Source: Xenopus tropicalis (taxonomy: Eukaryota; Chordata; Amphibia; Anura; Pipidae). From it: DNA of 64,000 nucleotides. Positions 43,661-57,399 of this stretch are shown here, piece by piece. Numbering within the stretch: position 1 is the stretch's first letter; every line of letters starts with the position of its first letter. The stretch spans positions 134,417,047 through 134,481,046 of the forward strand of contig NC_030678.2 in NCBI RefSeq assembly GCF_000004195.4. The letters run 5' to 3'. The notes below the pieces were generated by a model, which saw nothing but the letters and a program-made list of their open reading frames with translations, did no database searches and was not told the origin of the DNA. The position numbers and the translations under genes were made by a program.

Positions 43661-46199
43661 TGCAACTTTTGGCCACGCTTCCTTGTGTATGCACTATAAA
43701 CAACTGATGTTACTCTGTAATAACCAGTTCATATAAAGAGTTCCATTGATTAATGTGCTAATTAAAGTTTCTAATGGTGGCCCTGCAAGCTGCCTCTTAG
43801 GGTTTTATATCCACACCTCCTTTCATATGTTTTACCTACACATGCAACTGACTTGCACCTATTGAGCAGCACTCTAATACTGTTTTTGGTGATTCAAGTA
43901 TATACACAAAGAACCTGCTGGGGTTGCCACCTTTTCTCAGGAATTAGTGATGAAATACATTTTTCGGCATGCATGTATTCGGGACAAAATTCCACATTTC
44001 GCAACTGGCGGATTTTTCACTAGTGGGGAAAACGTCAAAAAATTTTTGCTCATTTGCTCACGAAGATTCACTCATCACTAACATAATTAACTGACTAACA
44101 CAAAGCAGCATATACAGAGACAGATTGCTGAGAGGAGGATACTTAAGAGTAACTTGATTATTTTAGAAATTGGATAGAAATCTTTATTGTTTCTTATTTC
44201 CATAAAATTAAGTGTATATTACATTTTCATTTACATAATAGTTCCCTTTTAAACCCTGAAATAGTAACTATAGATGTATAACACTGACACCAAGTGGTGA
44301 AAAAGTTAAAGATACATTTGAAATTGATAGGTGATTTCATAGTTATTTTATGAGGTCAGTTTTTGATGGCCCTGTGTAGTTCAGTCATGAATATGTCAGT
44401 GATTTTACGACTAGAAATATTGTGAATACGTTTAAAATCAATACACCTAATATAATTATTATTACAGTCACCTCTAAAAACACAAGAAATAAGGAGTAAA
44501 ATACAATTGCATTGTTATATTCAGTCACTAGATGGCAGTGTGGTGCGGAGAAACCCTTTACCAGTGCTGTCCAACTGACGGCCCCCCTCTGTGTGGCTCC
44601 CCACCTGTCTGCTTAACTTTTGTAAACTTTAAATGGTATCAGTGAGGTTAACTGGCCCCATGATTTGTTCACACCTCAGATTCAGGCAATGAGACACTTT
44701 TTGTTCACACCTCACGTATAAATCCCCACTCTCCTACCTCGGAGCCAGTGTAGACCAGGAATTTATATGTAAAATGGAGGAAGCTTCCTCTCTTGTTACA
44801 CCACTGTTATATATTAAAAATTAGAATTAAAAATCCATGTGAATTGTTATTTGTTTTTAGGGTTTACATTTCTTTTAAACGGGTCTTCATTTTTCTGGGG
44901 TTTCTTCAGTCAAAATAAATAGCAGATAAAAGGTCTGTCACCGGGCCCCTTTGTGCCCTGTTGGCTCTGGGCAATGCCCCTTTTACACAGTGATTAAAGA
45001 GCCAGTCTATGCAAAGTTTTCCTTGCAGCTTGAACACATTGCTTTATAATTCATTTACTCATTTAAAAGAGTCACTTATGCCACACCCACTATCTAGTCA
45101 ATCTACTCTATATAACTATTCTACTCCCCCGCCCAAACACATGGGACCTTTGTATCTTTCCAGCCTCATTATGATGGGACCATTGACTGAACACCTAATA
45201 ATGTCCCAGAGTGTACTAAATAGTTAGTTCAAAACAATCTCCAAAAAGAATGGGGCAATGCTCCACAACAAAAATGACCAAAAAAAATATAAAGTTTTGT
45301 GACAGCTAATGTTGTCATGAATTGTATATACAGTATAATTTACAATGTACATATAATTATTTTATAATTATTGACATGTATTTATGAAGCACCAACATAT
45401 TCCACATCGCTGTACAATAAGTGGGTTTATACATTGGACATACAAAGCAACTAACAAGCAATACCAAAGGTGAAGAGGGCCCTGCGCAAAAGAGCTTCTA
45501 ATCTATAAGGAGAAGGGGTTGGGAATGGGCAAAATTCAGATTAAGCAACAGGGTATTGCTTTAATGAGGGCAAACTTCTTCAAGTAAATGCATTTTAAGA
45601 GTTCTTTTAAAGGAAGAAAGATTGGGTGAAAGTTGGACAGAACATGGGAGAAAATTCCAGAGAAGGAGGAAGAGACCAAAAGAACTGGGCTTTTTTAAAA
45701 ATGATACCACATAAGGTCTTGTTCACATCAGTAAGGTGCTAACTTCCCTAGGGAGGTACCAATATGCAGAGCCACATCTTATTGATGCCTGCATAGTCAG
45801 ACAATCCTCAGGTTGCACTGACAGCAGCTTTTTAGAGACCTGATGAGCTGAAAACACCTTCTAGCAATATAAAACTGCTAATATCTTTGTAACTGCAATA
45901 GAAAACTACAGTAGATTGCAAAAATGAACAGAGAAGCACTTTAGATACCCTTTAAATACAATTGCGGTATGGCCCTTTAAGGGGTGTAAAGAGGACTTTC
46001 TCTTTTATATTTAAAATTTAATAAAAATATTTGGTTGGATATACATTAATTAGTTAGCATGTCGGCAGGTTAAGTATCATGTTAAAGTGAGGCTGGACAC
46101 AATCTCTGTTGAAAAGGTCTGCCTGCTTTAATAAAGGTTATATTGTTATATATATTGTTATGACATAAAATCACATAAAACAGAGTTCTCTTGGACCTC
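43661..46199. other. intergenic DNA with repeat fragments
   Basis: 44560-44660 matches the left flank of the minisatellite at 6673. 45362-45510 is an inverted L2-like LINE 3' tail (tgaagcaccaacatattcc ... ggtgaagagggccctg). No gene recognised; the 45009 open frame has no domain. Confidence 0.5.
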
Positions 46200-46636
46200 T
46201 CTAAAGGAACAGTTAAGAGTAAAAATTAAACTGGGTAAACAGATAGGCAGTTTCTAATATAGTTATTTAGCAAAAAAAATGTAATGTATACAGGCTGGCG
46301 TGAGCAGGTGTCTAACATAATAGCCAGAACACTCCTTCCTCCTTTACAGCTCTCTGACCTCTTAGTCAGTGACTTTAGGGGGGACACATAGCACATAACT
46401 GTTCAGTTATTTTGCTTTTGACCCTAAGCAGACAGGTCAGATTCAAAAGCAGTTATCCCATATGCCCCCCATACTGACTGGTAACAGGTTAGAGAGCTGA
46501 AGGAGGAAATAGTGTTCTGGCTATTATGTCACTCCAGCATTTATAGATTGCATTTTTGGCTAACTATATTGAAAACATTTTTTATTTTACACAGCCTATT
46601 TATCCATTTTAATTTTTACACTGAACTGTTCCTTTA
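46200..46636. mobile_element. T2-type palindromic MITE
   Basis: CTAAAGGAACAGTTAAG at the left (worn TTAA) and GAACTGTTCCTTTAA at the right, TTAA at 46633-46636. Inner arms: taatagccagaacact / agtgttctggctatta. Confidence 0.75.
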
Positions 46637-49600
46637 AGTGGTAATTCTCATATTTATATTAAACAACTATGGGCTAGAAACAAAAACTCAGGTTTCTCCC
46701 AGTTTAGTAAAGACTCTGCTGAAAAGACCTCAAGTCAAACAAATGTGATGTAAATCCTGAACAAAAACAAACACTTCATAAATTTGTAGGTTTCTTTGTA
46801 GTTAAACCACAGCAAGGGTAACGAGCAGTTACAACCCAATAATTAGAGTCATAGGCAATCCTGTACCGAAATAAGTACTGAGAAATGAGTACTGACGTGA
46901 CAAGACCTTAGCAGCAGCACAGGAAGGCTTAGCATCTGCTCATGTTGGACAATTTCCCAGAGAGGGAGAGATAATAAAAGACAGAAAGTAAAAACATTGG
47001 GAACACTGGCAGGGAAGAAAAACAAGCATGGATCAGCACTATGAGCAGAGAGATGACTTGATATGGGGCAAAAATATAAAGGCAAAGTGTTATTTCACTA
47101 GAGGATATAGCAGAATCATTTCCCTATTACTGGAACCTACTACATTAACCTGAGATACCCAAAGGGCTATTTTACTAAATGTAAAAAGCAGGTCCATAAC
47201 ACAGCGTTTTTACATGTAGGGGCAACGACTTGTGCTTGCAAAATAGAGCTCAAACATCTGCACCCATTAATATATTAAGGGATGCCTGCAACTGTTGCCA
47301 CAACATTCTATGTAGGTTGTATCAGCAGAACAATATAATCACCTGGTATATCGCTACTTTATATACAATTAAGCACAAAATAGAGTAGTGACAGGGAACA
47401 CAATGTTCAATTGTATATAATGAAATACATATCCAAACCCCTCTTATAGGCAATAAGGGACCCTACCACTTGGTACATCTGGTCCATGTTTAATGTTAAC
47501 AAGACTTTTTTATGCACAGAAATAAGGTTGTGTCTTATAACAGATTAACACCTTTACTGTGTATAATAAATGTTTATTTAAAATAATCTTGTATATCCAT
47601 GCTATATTGTCAATAAGGAATGAGTTTTTATGAAGGCTTTGAGTGAGACCTTACCAAATGATCATATATATTGATTTCTTTTTGCCATGAAGCAAGGTGT
47701 TACCCCTGTTCCACTTGCCCTTTTCCACAGGTGGCAAATAGAAGCCCCTGGTTACTTTACGACCCACATTTCTATTTTTATAACTGGATATTTGGCTCTT
47801 TTACTGCAAGGAACATAACTAGATAGGTGCCAGATGTATACTTCAGTGCCTTTCCAGCAGTATTGAGAATCTCCAGCTTGAAGGTGGAGAAATGGCCACG
47901 GTGACTTGAGGGCTCGTTTATCACTGGCACAGGCACAAGGGTTTGGGGCTCTTGTATGTGCTTTGTGCCAGATTAAAAATAGTGCAAATCCCAAAGTGCT
48001 GAGGCCTTTGACATGCAGTAAGTAGTAAAAGCAGGACTGGAACTATGGGTAGGCAGATGAGGCACGCTCCTAAGGTGCAGTAGAAGGAGGCACTAGGCAT
48101 GTGCCTTAGCTATCTGCCTACCTCCAGCCAGTTAAAAGAACAGCGCTGTAATGTGCTCCCCATTCATACTGCAGCATCGCTTATCAAATTCTCCCTGCAT
48201 CACATCAAACCCCCAATCCCTTGTCAACTCTGCAATCAGGGGACAGGAGTGTGCTTTGGCCAGCCTAACAGTTGTCCCAGCTCTTGGTAAAAGACCACTA
48301 ATGAGTTTTATCTAGCTGCTTTTTATTTTCCACCCTCTCAAAATTTTCCAGGTTCAGCTTAGTAATGGAGAGGGGCCTTTTATACATTAGTAGTTAGATT
48401 GTTTAGAAGCAGCTTCAGCCCTTATTAAGTATGCTTTGTATGCTTTACTAGCCTCAACAACTGATGTAGTTGCTGACATTGTTGGAGTCAAATGCAGTAC
48501 CTAACGTAGCAAACTGTAACAGTATGGAGTCGGGAGAATGAGTATAGAGTCGGCAATCTGGCTTACTGGCTTACTGGTTTTCTGAGCTGCTACTGGGAAA
48601 TACCAGATGGAAGAAAATGAAGCTTATTTATGTTTAAAGTAGTAAAATATAAGGCTAATGCCACACAGGGCTGTTTAATCCACAGGCTGAGAAGCCCCTA
48701 CTTTGGCATCACCCTTTCCCTGTGCCTTCATTCAGAGCCATTGTGTTGGCTCGGGTGAAGGCACACAGAGCAACTGAAAAAATACACTAATTATTTTTCT
48801 TGTACTATTTAAAACCAATTGATGAAAAAAGGTGAACTTCCCTTTTAATTCAGTAACGCTAAATGCATTTTAAGTTTAGAGCTGCTATAAAGCATCCTAC
48901 ATTTATTCTATTGCTGCAGAAAGTGTTGGTGTGTCAGAAAGGAATAAAGGAGTGCACATAACTTTTGTTGTATTTAAGTACAGCTGCTGCAACCATACAT
49001 ATAGAGCATGTATTACAGAACATGATGACAGAAAAGAAGCACTTCCCTGTTTTTATTCAGGCTGACCTCATGTCCACCCAAGCAATTTAATGCCTTAAAT
49101 TTAGTTAAACCACAGGTCCACCCAATGCATTTTTTTTAAAACTCTCTATTTAATCTAACCATGTTACTGTTCCATATATTTTTCCTGTTTCTTCCAGCAG
49201 TAGATCCTCCTGAAAAGGTCACACAAGCATTTCTTGAAGCTGCAGTGAAGAAACTCCAAGAGGTTTTCAGAAATAACATTTAGCCCAAAGAGTAAACAGG
49301 GTGATTTACATACACAGTGATCAACAGGGCAACGAGGTCTGTGTGAAAAAAATATAATGTAAAAAAAGGAGCTGCTCACACAATATATTTTGCAGTTATG
49401 GAGCTTATCCTATTTATTATGTGCGCTAGTGCATCGCTTGATCTAGGGAGTCTGCACCAGCATTGCACAAATCGGAATTTGGTGGAATTGTGGCTGTGTG
49501 TAATGTTGGAAAGCATGGAACCTACAAATATCAATGTGCAAGTCCTATAAGCCAAGACTGGCTGACTTCCAAGGCAACTACCCAGTAATGTGTAATGTGT

Positions 49601-50099
49601 AATGTTCTCTAGAATGTACCCCATCAATAATAGGGAAATAGAGAATGAATCTCAAGGAGGATTTACTTGCCTAAATTGCTCTCTCATTGTAAACATACCT
49701 TACTGTGGGAAATTATAGGAATTTTCAGAGAAAGTGACACAGGTCCCTTACAAAGAGAATTGGCCATCAGGTCTCACTGTACAAAACAGATAATCCTCTC
49801 ATTTTACCCAATAGCAAATCCCAATGCCTTGAACATTTTCCAGTACTTCTACCCTGGTCTTATCAGACCATAAAAGCTTTTCCTAAATAACAGGTCTTCT
49901 AACAACTGGATCATTCGGGCTGGTATACCTTCAGGTTAGAACCAGTAGCATAACTACCTACACAGCAGACCCCATGGTTGCGGGGTGGCCCTAACTGCAG
50001 ATTCTGCTGTATTGAAGGACCCCCTCCCTAGCCCCTCTCCTTTTTTAAAATAGTGTGGGCTGGTAGGGGACAGGGAACAAGGGACTGTTTGCTCCAGGC
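46637..50099. other. intergenic DNA, no gene recognised
   Basis: Repeat pieces: 48032-48130 (related to 4605-4880), 48652-48775 (related to 1937-2341 and 26690-26826) and 49943-50010 (CAGTAGCATAACTAC, the same repeat start as 21096). Open frames at 46849, 47752, 48099, 49164, 49376 and 49667 show no domain, signal or splice context. Confidence 0.45.
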
Positions 50100-50104
50100 C
50101 CCCT

Positions 50105-50750
50105 CATAAGGTTTTTTTTTGCCTTCATTGCCTTCTTCTTCTGACTCTTTCCAGCTTTCAAACAGGGGTCACTGACCCCAGCAGCCAAAAAAAAAAATAT
50201 TGCTCTGTGAGGCTACATATTATTACTTATCTTTCTATTTGGGCCCTTCTTTCTTCATACTCTTGTCTCTGTTTCAAGCCACTACCAGGTTCCAGGACCG
50301 GATTTGTGGCGAGGCCACAAAAGCCCAGGACTAGGGCTGCACAAATTTAGGGGCGGCATGTGGCCCAAGCCGCACTGTAATTTTGCTCAAATATGGAACA
50401 ATGGGGACCTCTCCCCACTGCTCCATATGTAAATTTAAATGAACACGCAAATGCGCATGCGTGGAAGGATGTGTTCATGAATGTGCGCATGTGGTGGAGG
50501 GGGGGTGTCAATGGGGGTGGCCTCGAGGTGCCCCAGTGACAAATCCGGTGCTGCCAGGTTCCTAGGTTAAATTGGACTGTAGCAACCAGACTGATGCGGA
50601 AATTCCAAACTGGGCAGCTGCTGAACAAAAAGCTAAATAATTCAAAAAACAAAAATAATTTAAAAAAATGAAGACTAATTGCAAATGGTCTCAGAATAGC
50701 ACTCTCTACATTATACTAAAAGTTACTGTAAAGTTGAGGTCCCCCTTTAG
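50105..50750. mobile_element. 5'-truncated T2-type MITE with nested insertion
   Basis: Blocks ttccagctttcaaacaggggtcactgacccc, gtttcaagccactaccaggtt and aaattggactgtagcaacc match 2342-2971 and 52118-52405 in order. The right end is CCCCCTTTAG. Interrupted at 50294-50552. Confidence 0.65.
50294..50552. mobile_element. 259-bp insertion with 9-bp TSD
   Basis: A direct duplication ccaggttcc (50285-50293, 50553-50561) flanks an insert whose near-ends are inverted: ACCGGATTTGT at the left, ACAAATCCGGT at the right. Compact, non-coding, of unknown superfamily; an 8-9-bp duplication would suit hAT or Mutator-like elements. Confidence 0.65.
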
Positions 50751-52117
50751 GGCAAACTAAGATTTCACATGGTTCTTTTTGAGTTCTGGTATCTTCTATG
50801 TCAGTTTCCTATACATGTTAGTATTATGCAGTGATTAGAACAGAGAGATAGCTAGAGTCATACTATAAAATGATGACAGTCTTGACAAAGCTCTTTTGTT
50901 TCTGTAAAAAAAGTAATGATGTAGGCAAAAAAGTATTCTCTCTGCAAGCATGAAGAGTAAATCTATATTCTTTTGATAGTATTCTATATTACTAAAGATT
51001 ACAAAATGGTTTTGTCTGTTTTACTGTATCCTCAGATGAACTGTAATGGGGATATAATAGAGTTGAAGATCCACTTTCACTATTAAATTCACCTACCATA
51101 TGGTTATGTGATTATGCATGCACATGCTGCTGCTGCTGCAGGCTAGGCTTGGGAACCTTTGTACTGCATGTTGTTTGTATCCCCAAAAGTCATATAAAGT
51201 GTGTTGAAAGTTCATTTTTACGGTACCTCGAAACTGTCCCTACACATTTTTTTTTCCTTTAAGGAGCCATGACTAAGTGTCTCCAGGTATGTAACACGTA
51301 AGACTTGTCTTTTTGTCATGTTTCTAAAATAAAATGTCTTCTCCTTTGTAATCTGCTATGGGTTTAATTAGTGCTGACACCCTCTATGTTTATGGTGAGC
51401 TGCTCCCTATGTGGAATGTATTGGGCAAGTACGCTTGGACCCCCAAAATGCACTTGGTGAGCTTATACTTATTTTACTAGCATGATTTGTGTTGATTTAT
51501 TAGTTTTGTTCCCATGATTAGCTCACACATGAAGTTTGAATGAGGAATAGTCCATGCCAATTCTCAGCTGACGCCCAACAGTATATGCCAATGATAGTCA
51601 CTGGATCCAAGCAGATGTCAGCATGACAATACTGCCATCCTGGTGCATCAATGATAATCTGTTCTGAGAGAAAATTTCCGTTGGTTGACTGAAAGGAAAT
51701 AAAGAAGAGCCACAGCTCATTTTCACTTCCTGTTGTTCTGACTGTTTAGGGGCTGACAGAACAATGGAAGGTGGCCATACACCTTTATCCATCCGTTTGG
51801 CCCACAGGCTAATTGTTCCATATGGCTCAGCCTGTGTACAGACCTTAACAAATAGAAACTGCAGCATGACTCTCTATAGTTTTGTAAACTGCATACAGAA
51901 ATTATTATATACCATAATTTGGTCATTACTGCAATTGGACAGGTTTTTAATTTTGGTCCAAAACATTTTGTAGATATGTATATGGCCAATCGTAAACCAA
52001 AATAGTATGATCTTTGCACATGATGACGTCCTAAACAAAAATAGTGCTACGGCCTTTGCCTTCTGATGCCCAACCTTCTCTAAGAACAATTATATTTCCA
52101 AGACAGCTGTCTTTTTG
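50751..52117. other. intergenic stretch
   Basis: No gene or repeat family recognised. Open frames on both strands around 51598-52089 have no domain. Confidence 0.4.
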
Positions 52118-52405
52118 TCAAAGGGGTAATTCACTTCCAGGTTAAATTTCAGTATGTTATAAAATGGCCTATTCTTAGCAACTTTTCAATTGGTCTATAT
52201 TTTTGAATTATATGCCTTCTTCTAACTTTTTCCGGTTTTCAAGTGGGGGTCACTGGCCCCTCTATTCATATTCTTGTCTCTCTTTTCAAACCACTGCCTC
52301 ATTGCTAGGGTAAATTGGACCCTAGCAACCAGATAGCTGTCAAAATTCTAAACCGAAGGATGAAAACCAATTGCACAGTCTCAAAATAGAACTTTACCCT
52401 TTTAA
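52118..52405. mobile_element. T2-type MITE (worn)
   Basis: AAAGGGGTAATTCACTTCC at the left and TTTACCCTTTTAA at the right (TTAA 52402-52405). Interior shared with 2342-2971 (cttagcaacttttcaattgg, gggggtcactggcccc, attggaccctagcaacc). Confidence 0.7.
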
Positions 52406-52789
52406 TAATTTATAGTTCTGTGGTCTGAATCATCCTTAGCACCTATCATATTATTTATAGGAATATATACTCACATTTGAATGATATATATATAATGAGG
52501 TGGGTAATGCCTGGATCAGTAATTGTTACCATGCAAGTAAAATGGCAGCCAAGCCTAAATCCAGTTGCCTTAGTTCAGTGTATAATATCATTTTCGTTTT
52601 CTACAGCTCCCCCTGGCCTGGATTGGTATGGGCTATATAAATACAATGTAACGTTTATAATCCCTGAGGAAAACATCCCTTGGAAATGATACATTTATTA
52701 GTCGGTTTTGCAGGTGGAACAGCTGACCTGCAGTCAAAGGAATACTGGGTCCCAAAACCCCAGCATGTTCCTCCCAGCGACAAATCAAT

Positions 52790-53177
52790 TCCACCTTAAC
52801 CCATAAAGGAACCGAGCGCAGGAAATGCCTTCGCTACTGTGCGGCCGGCAAGGAGCTGTCTAATAAGACCAATCAGGGACAGGCTTTCATGGCAACTTTT
52901 AAGGACTCTCCTGCGAGCGTGTGAAGTTTTCCCTGGCAGGAAACAGGCTTGTGAGGAAGAATTGCTGGTACCTTTGTGCTGGCTGCAGGCAGGATACAGA
53001 GCAGGGGAAGGACATGCGCCCTGAGCCTTCTCACTCCCAGAGGCAGGAAACCTACAGGAAAGAGCGAGTTGCTGCTGCTGTTGCAGCTGTTGCAGCCGCC
53101 TGAAGCCACTTGCTCCGCTGTGTAACGCACTGGGCAGACAATCCAGGCACAGGGCTCTGGAACAACCGGGAGGGAAG
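52790..53177 (+). promoter_or_regulatory. lrch1: lrch1 promoter and 5' leader region
   Basis: GC and CpG content rise just before the first coding exon. A CCAAT box in ACCAATCAG is at 52868-52876. No TATA box is seen, as expected for a housekeeping-type CpG promoter. Gly/Ala-type repeats (gctgctgctgttgcagctgttgcagcc) near 53070 are untranslated on this model. The transcription start is not determined. Confidence 0.55.
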
Positions 53178-53427
53178 ATGGCGACGCTGGGAAGCGAGTG
53201 TCAGGCTTTCTGTGCCCTCTCAGGCAGTGCTCTGCTCCCAGCCCAGCTCCAGCACAGCGCTGCCGGGGGGGTCACTAACTTCAGCCTCAAGCTGCCGGTC
53301 AACCGGGGACTGGAACGAGCCTTGGAGGAGGCTGCCAGCTCGGGGGTGCTGAATGTCAGTGCCAGGAAGCTCAAGGAATTTCCCCGAACTTCAGGGAGCC
53401 CAGACCTGTCGGACACTGTGCGGGCAG
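53178..53427 (+). CDS. lrch1: LRCH1 first coding exon (partial gene)
   Basis: The ATG at 53178 (context GAAGATGG) opens 83 codons plus one base and ends at GCA G before GTAAGG (donor 53428-53429), so intron 1 is phase 1. The peptide starts MATLGSECQAF, then a short low-complexity stretch, then NRGLERALEEAASSGVLNVS and ARKLKEFPR...DLSDTV. This region just before the leucine-rich repeats is conserved in LRCH proteins; NRGLERALEEAA and ARKLKEFPRT fit LRCH1 better than LRCH2 (RSLDRALEEAGSSG) or LRCH3 (RSLDRALEEAA). The full protein has N-terminal LRRs and a C-terminal calponin-homology domain, and is known as a DOCK8-binding regulator of Cdc42 in leukocytes. All later exons are outside the window. 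Confidence 0.9.
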
Positions 53428-56197
53428 GTAAGGCGATGCTGGCAGGGCAACCTTGGCGTGTGTATGGCGGGCACTAGTGCCATTCCGGACTGGAGTTAGA
53501 GGAGAGGTGCCCCAGGTAATGCAGGATATATACATATATATGGGGGGATATATACATCAGCCTGCGGCACCTCTCCATCTGCAGAATCCCACAGACAGCC
53601 TGGGGGGGGGGGGGGGGGCTAGAATGGACATCACCCATGTATACACTCAAACTGTCAGCTGGTAATTATTCATTATGTTCATTCATTATTAGATTTTATT
53701 TTAAATGAATCCTCCTCTTCTAGGGCTCTTGGGCAAATGCCATGTCTGCCCTACCCTAACTGGAGCAATTGGTACTGAGTATGTAGGCTCCCCACCTACA
53801 GCCATTAGCATGGGACACAGGAGCAGCATCAACTTTGCAGTGTCCTTAAACGCCAGCCATTGTTGCACTGTCAATGGAATGTAATGCAGAGTTGGTTTCT
53901 ACTTCTGTGATTAAGGGGAACAGTATTACAAAGCCAGGTTGGGGGGATTTCCAGACCATGCCTTCACAATGGACACTATGCTTACTATACAGGCTTGTCA
54001 GTAATTAGTCATGCTGCTTGCTTCATTGGTTTCAGTTTGGTATCAGAACTGCTAATGCTGTCCTTTTTTTCTCTAGACAGTACTCCAGTCAGGTAGTTTT
54101 GTAATTGGGTTGCTAGACTGTGTCTGTGTTTACACTAGATCTGTTTATGCAAAGTAAATGCCCCCCCCCCAAACTGTCACTTATTATTATGGGCTGTAGG
54201 TGCAGGCAGTACAAAGTGCAGTGAGTTGGGTTTGTCCAGTGACAGTACTGGAGGGCAATTATTTATTAGCATAAAGCAGCTGTATCACTGACACATGCCC
54301 CATTTAATCATGAAAATTGGAAATGTTAGTAGACCAGGAGTAATTCTGTTTTTTATTGTAAATTGTAGCAGTGATATGCAATGGGCATGTACATAATCAT
54401 TCTGCTGATTTTAGCAATATTTTTAAAATATTTATAGGAAGAAAGGCCTTGGTGATGCTGCATTACCTGACCCTCAATGTGATGTTAATCTGAAATAAAT
54501 AGTTCATCTATAGTTGAGTGCCATGGTTGATTTTCCTTTCATTTTTGGGTTGAGCTGCTGAGCCGCTTACATGATATGCCAGACTATCCATTTAAAGCTT
54601 GAAGTATATAAAGTCCACACACTGCATTGCTCCTAATCTATATGTATGAGGCATGGCAGAATGGAAGGCAAGCTGCAGCTTGCATGTAGATTGCTTTCTA
54701 ATGAGTCTTGTAAGTCTTTGTAACAAACAGATAATATTTGCAGCAGACAAAAAGCTTTCATTTCAAGTATGCAAACACCAGCAGGATCCTGTGCAGCAAC
54801 TAGTGATCTGGGTTTGTATGGGTAAGATCCTGTGCTGTGGTGGAAACAAGTGATATGCTCAGCCAGATGATCTGTTCTAGAGGTTGTGTGTTCCTGTGTA
54901 TCTAGAAGAATGCCAAAGATTAGAGGTCAGCGTGTAGGACAGTACAGCTAAGACACAGTGTCACACAAGTGAAAACTATCAATCCAAAGAGTTCCAATAA
55001 ATCAGTTCATAGGAGATGGTACCAGTCCGCTTTGTTTTTCATGTTATTACTGTATATAAAATGATATATATAACTACTCAGCTACTCAGTAAAGTTTTCA
55101 GACAGAAAAGACTGGAGTGACTTCCCCTAAAAAGTACTAACATTACAGTTCTGTTTGTGGTGACAGAATAGTCCCATTGTGTGATTTTGCCCTGTTTCCG
55201 CCTTGAGCTGCCTGAAAATGACTTTTCCCTTATGTCACATGTTAACTTCCTACAGAGTGTCACTTATTGTTTCATGTACTGGCAACAAATAACTGAGTAA
55301 ACTGCTGTTGCGTAGTGATGAATAGAACCTTATAATGATGCACATGTAAAATGAAAGCTCTTACCTGGGCAGGAATGCAAGGGGCTTTCCAAAGGATTGC
55401 ATATTCTCCACATTAGATAAGTTCCTCACTGTTGTCATTATGAAACTATGTCTGCCTTAAAGCCAACAATAGACAAGCAATAGAACCTTTGCATTCTTAA
55501 TATCTGTTTTTCTAACATCCTAGTTTATTTTCAATCCTGTAAAGTTTAGGCACATCATCACAACAATAACATATATCTACTCAGAAAATCCATTGGGCTG
55601 CTATCTTTAGTGATTCCCAAACTGTGGGGCTGGTTCCCATAAGACAGTGCTTTCCAAACTGTGGGGCTAGTTCTCTGGAAATGCTTGGAGCATTGGGAGG
55701 GGTGATCAGATATCATAAGATATGGAAAAAATGCATATTTTCTTTTAGATATTTGTGAAAGCCCAGTTTTAAGGTCAGCTATGTTGAGATTAGGGGTAAA
55801 ACATATTTCTCAGAACTAAGGCTGAATGACTGATAATATACTTATATTTCTTTTTACCTGTAACCTTCTTATGAGCTAACAGTGGTTGTGACAAAGGGAT
55901 AGACCTCCAAGGGGGCTTGAACTAATAAGACATCTACAACACTGAGACTGGGAGGAGTGCCTTTGTGTATCTGTAACTTTCTTATGCACAAAAAATTTAC
56001 TGTCTGTACTGAATCCAGTGCAGCTCACAAAAAACTATGTAGAGCACATCCTGTGTTGAAATTGTATCTGAATACATATTTACTTATTTATAAAAGTGAT
56101 AAGTGACACCTCCCTACATTTATTATTACATGTGGCATGTTAAAAACCACAAGTATACTCAGAACATACACAGCAGTCTTCTTTAGAACACTTGTAT

Positions 56198-56885
56198 TTA
56201 AAGGGGGCCTGTCACCCAAATATACAAAGCTATATAATAAAAGCCCTGTTCAAATTAAACATTAATTAACACATTAAAAATCCCAGCTGTAAATTATATA
56301 TTGCCTGCCCCACCTCTATGCCCTTGGATGTTGCTCCCAGTGGCCTCAAAGTAGGGACTTATTTTTGAATTTCTGGTTAGGAGACAAGTGTAAAGCCAAA
56401 CAGAGCCTTCTGTGGGCTGCCAGTCCACATAGGGGCTACCAATTAGCCAACTGTAGCTTTTATTGCTACCCCCTGGAACCTTTTTTATGCTTGTGTTGTT
56501 CCCCAACACTTTTTCTATTTGAATGTGGCTCACAGGTATAAAAGGTTGGGGATTCCTGCCTTAGGCATAGAGGCGGGACAGACAATAACTTTAGCTTTCC
56601 ATTCAGCACTTCCTAGATGTCACTGCAATTCTCACATTCCCTCTACCTCCTCACCATCTAATTGTGTAACAAGTGCATGAGTATGGGCATCTCCATTCTA
56701 TCACATAAACAAGATTTTGGCATGATGCAAAGCTTGCCATACTAACAGGGTACACAAAATAGTGCCTGCCTGCTTTCTGTGATTGTGTAATATTATTTGT
56801 ATAGTGTAAGTGAAGTTCATTTTGCTAAACTAACATGATAGAAATACATTTGCAATTAATTCTTAGGGTGACAGGTCCCCTTTAA
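56198..56885. mobile_element. T2-type MITE with nested hAT MITE
   Basis: TTAA at 56198-56201 and 56882-56885; TTAAAGGGGGCCTGTCACCC is inverted as GGGTGACAGGTCCCCTTTAA. A 5'-truncated hAT MITE (56322-56562) sits at its centre between inverted cctctatgcc / ggcatagagg arms. Confidence 0.85.
56322..56562 (+). mobile_element. 5'-truncated hAT MITE copy
   Basis: Starts within the family at TTGGATGTTGCTCCCAGTGG and ends at AAAAGGTTGGGGATTCCTG. The usual first 40 or so bases are missing. No clear 8-bp duplication. Confidence 0.7.
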
Positions 56886-57399
56886 GTTACTCTATGCAGA
56901 GTGTATTTTGACAGAGTAGTATTCCTTCAGGGTTTCTTTCCCATTTTTATAAAAAAAAGCAGTCACACGCTGTGGGCCATCATGTAATTAAGGAGGAGTG
57001 GCTCTTACTGAGTAAGAGACTGAACTCTGAGCTTGATTCCTCTGACTTGGGCAAGATAATTAGAGTTATGCCACATTTTGTTTTATAGCCTAGTAATTGG
57101 GAACTACTTGGAAAGTCTAAGCTTAGACTACGTGTGTACAACTAAACAACTATATGAAAGCTCTGAAAAGCTGTTAACATTCCATTAAGAGTTTCCATTA
57201 AGCACTAAATCAACATAACAGGAAAGTTTATTAAACTAGTCCTACATATAACAACTGGACCTAAAAATAAGATTCATAAAAGGCTCCCTGGCCCCATTAG
57301 GCAATGTTCTGCAAATGCTGAAGCTTGAGGAAACAGAATGAGCATGCCTCTTGTGGATAACAGATTCTTATCTAATGCCTTTTTAATAGAGATTTTATG

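Noticed and set aside
49640..49930. Possible decayed Tc1-like sequence (tggtcttatcagaccataaaagc)
   Set aside because: Only a short word resembles Tc1 transposase DNA and no flanking motif or inverted repeat supports it.
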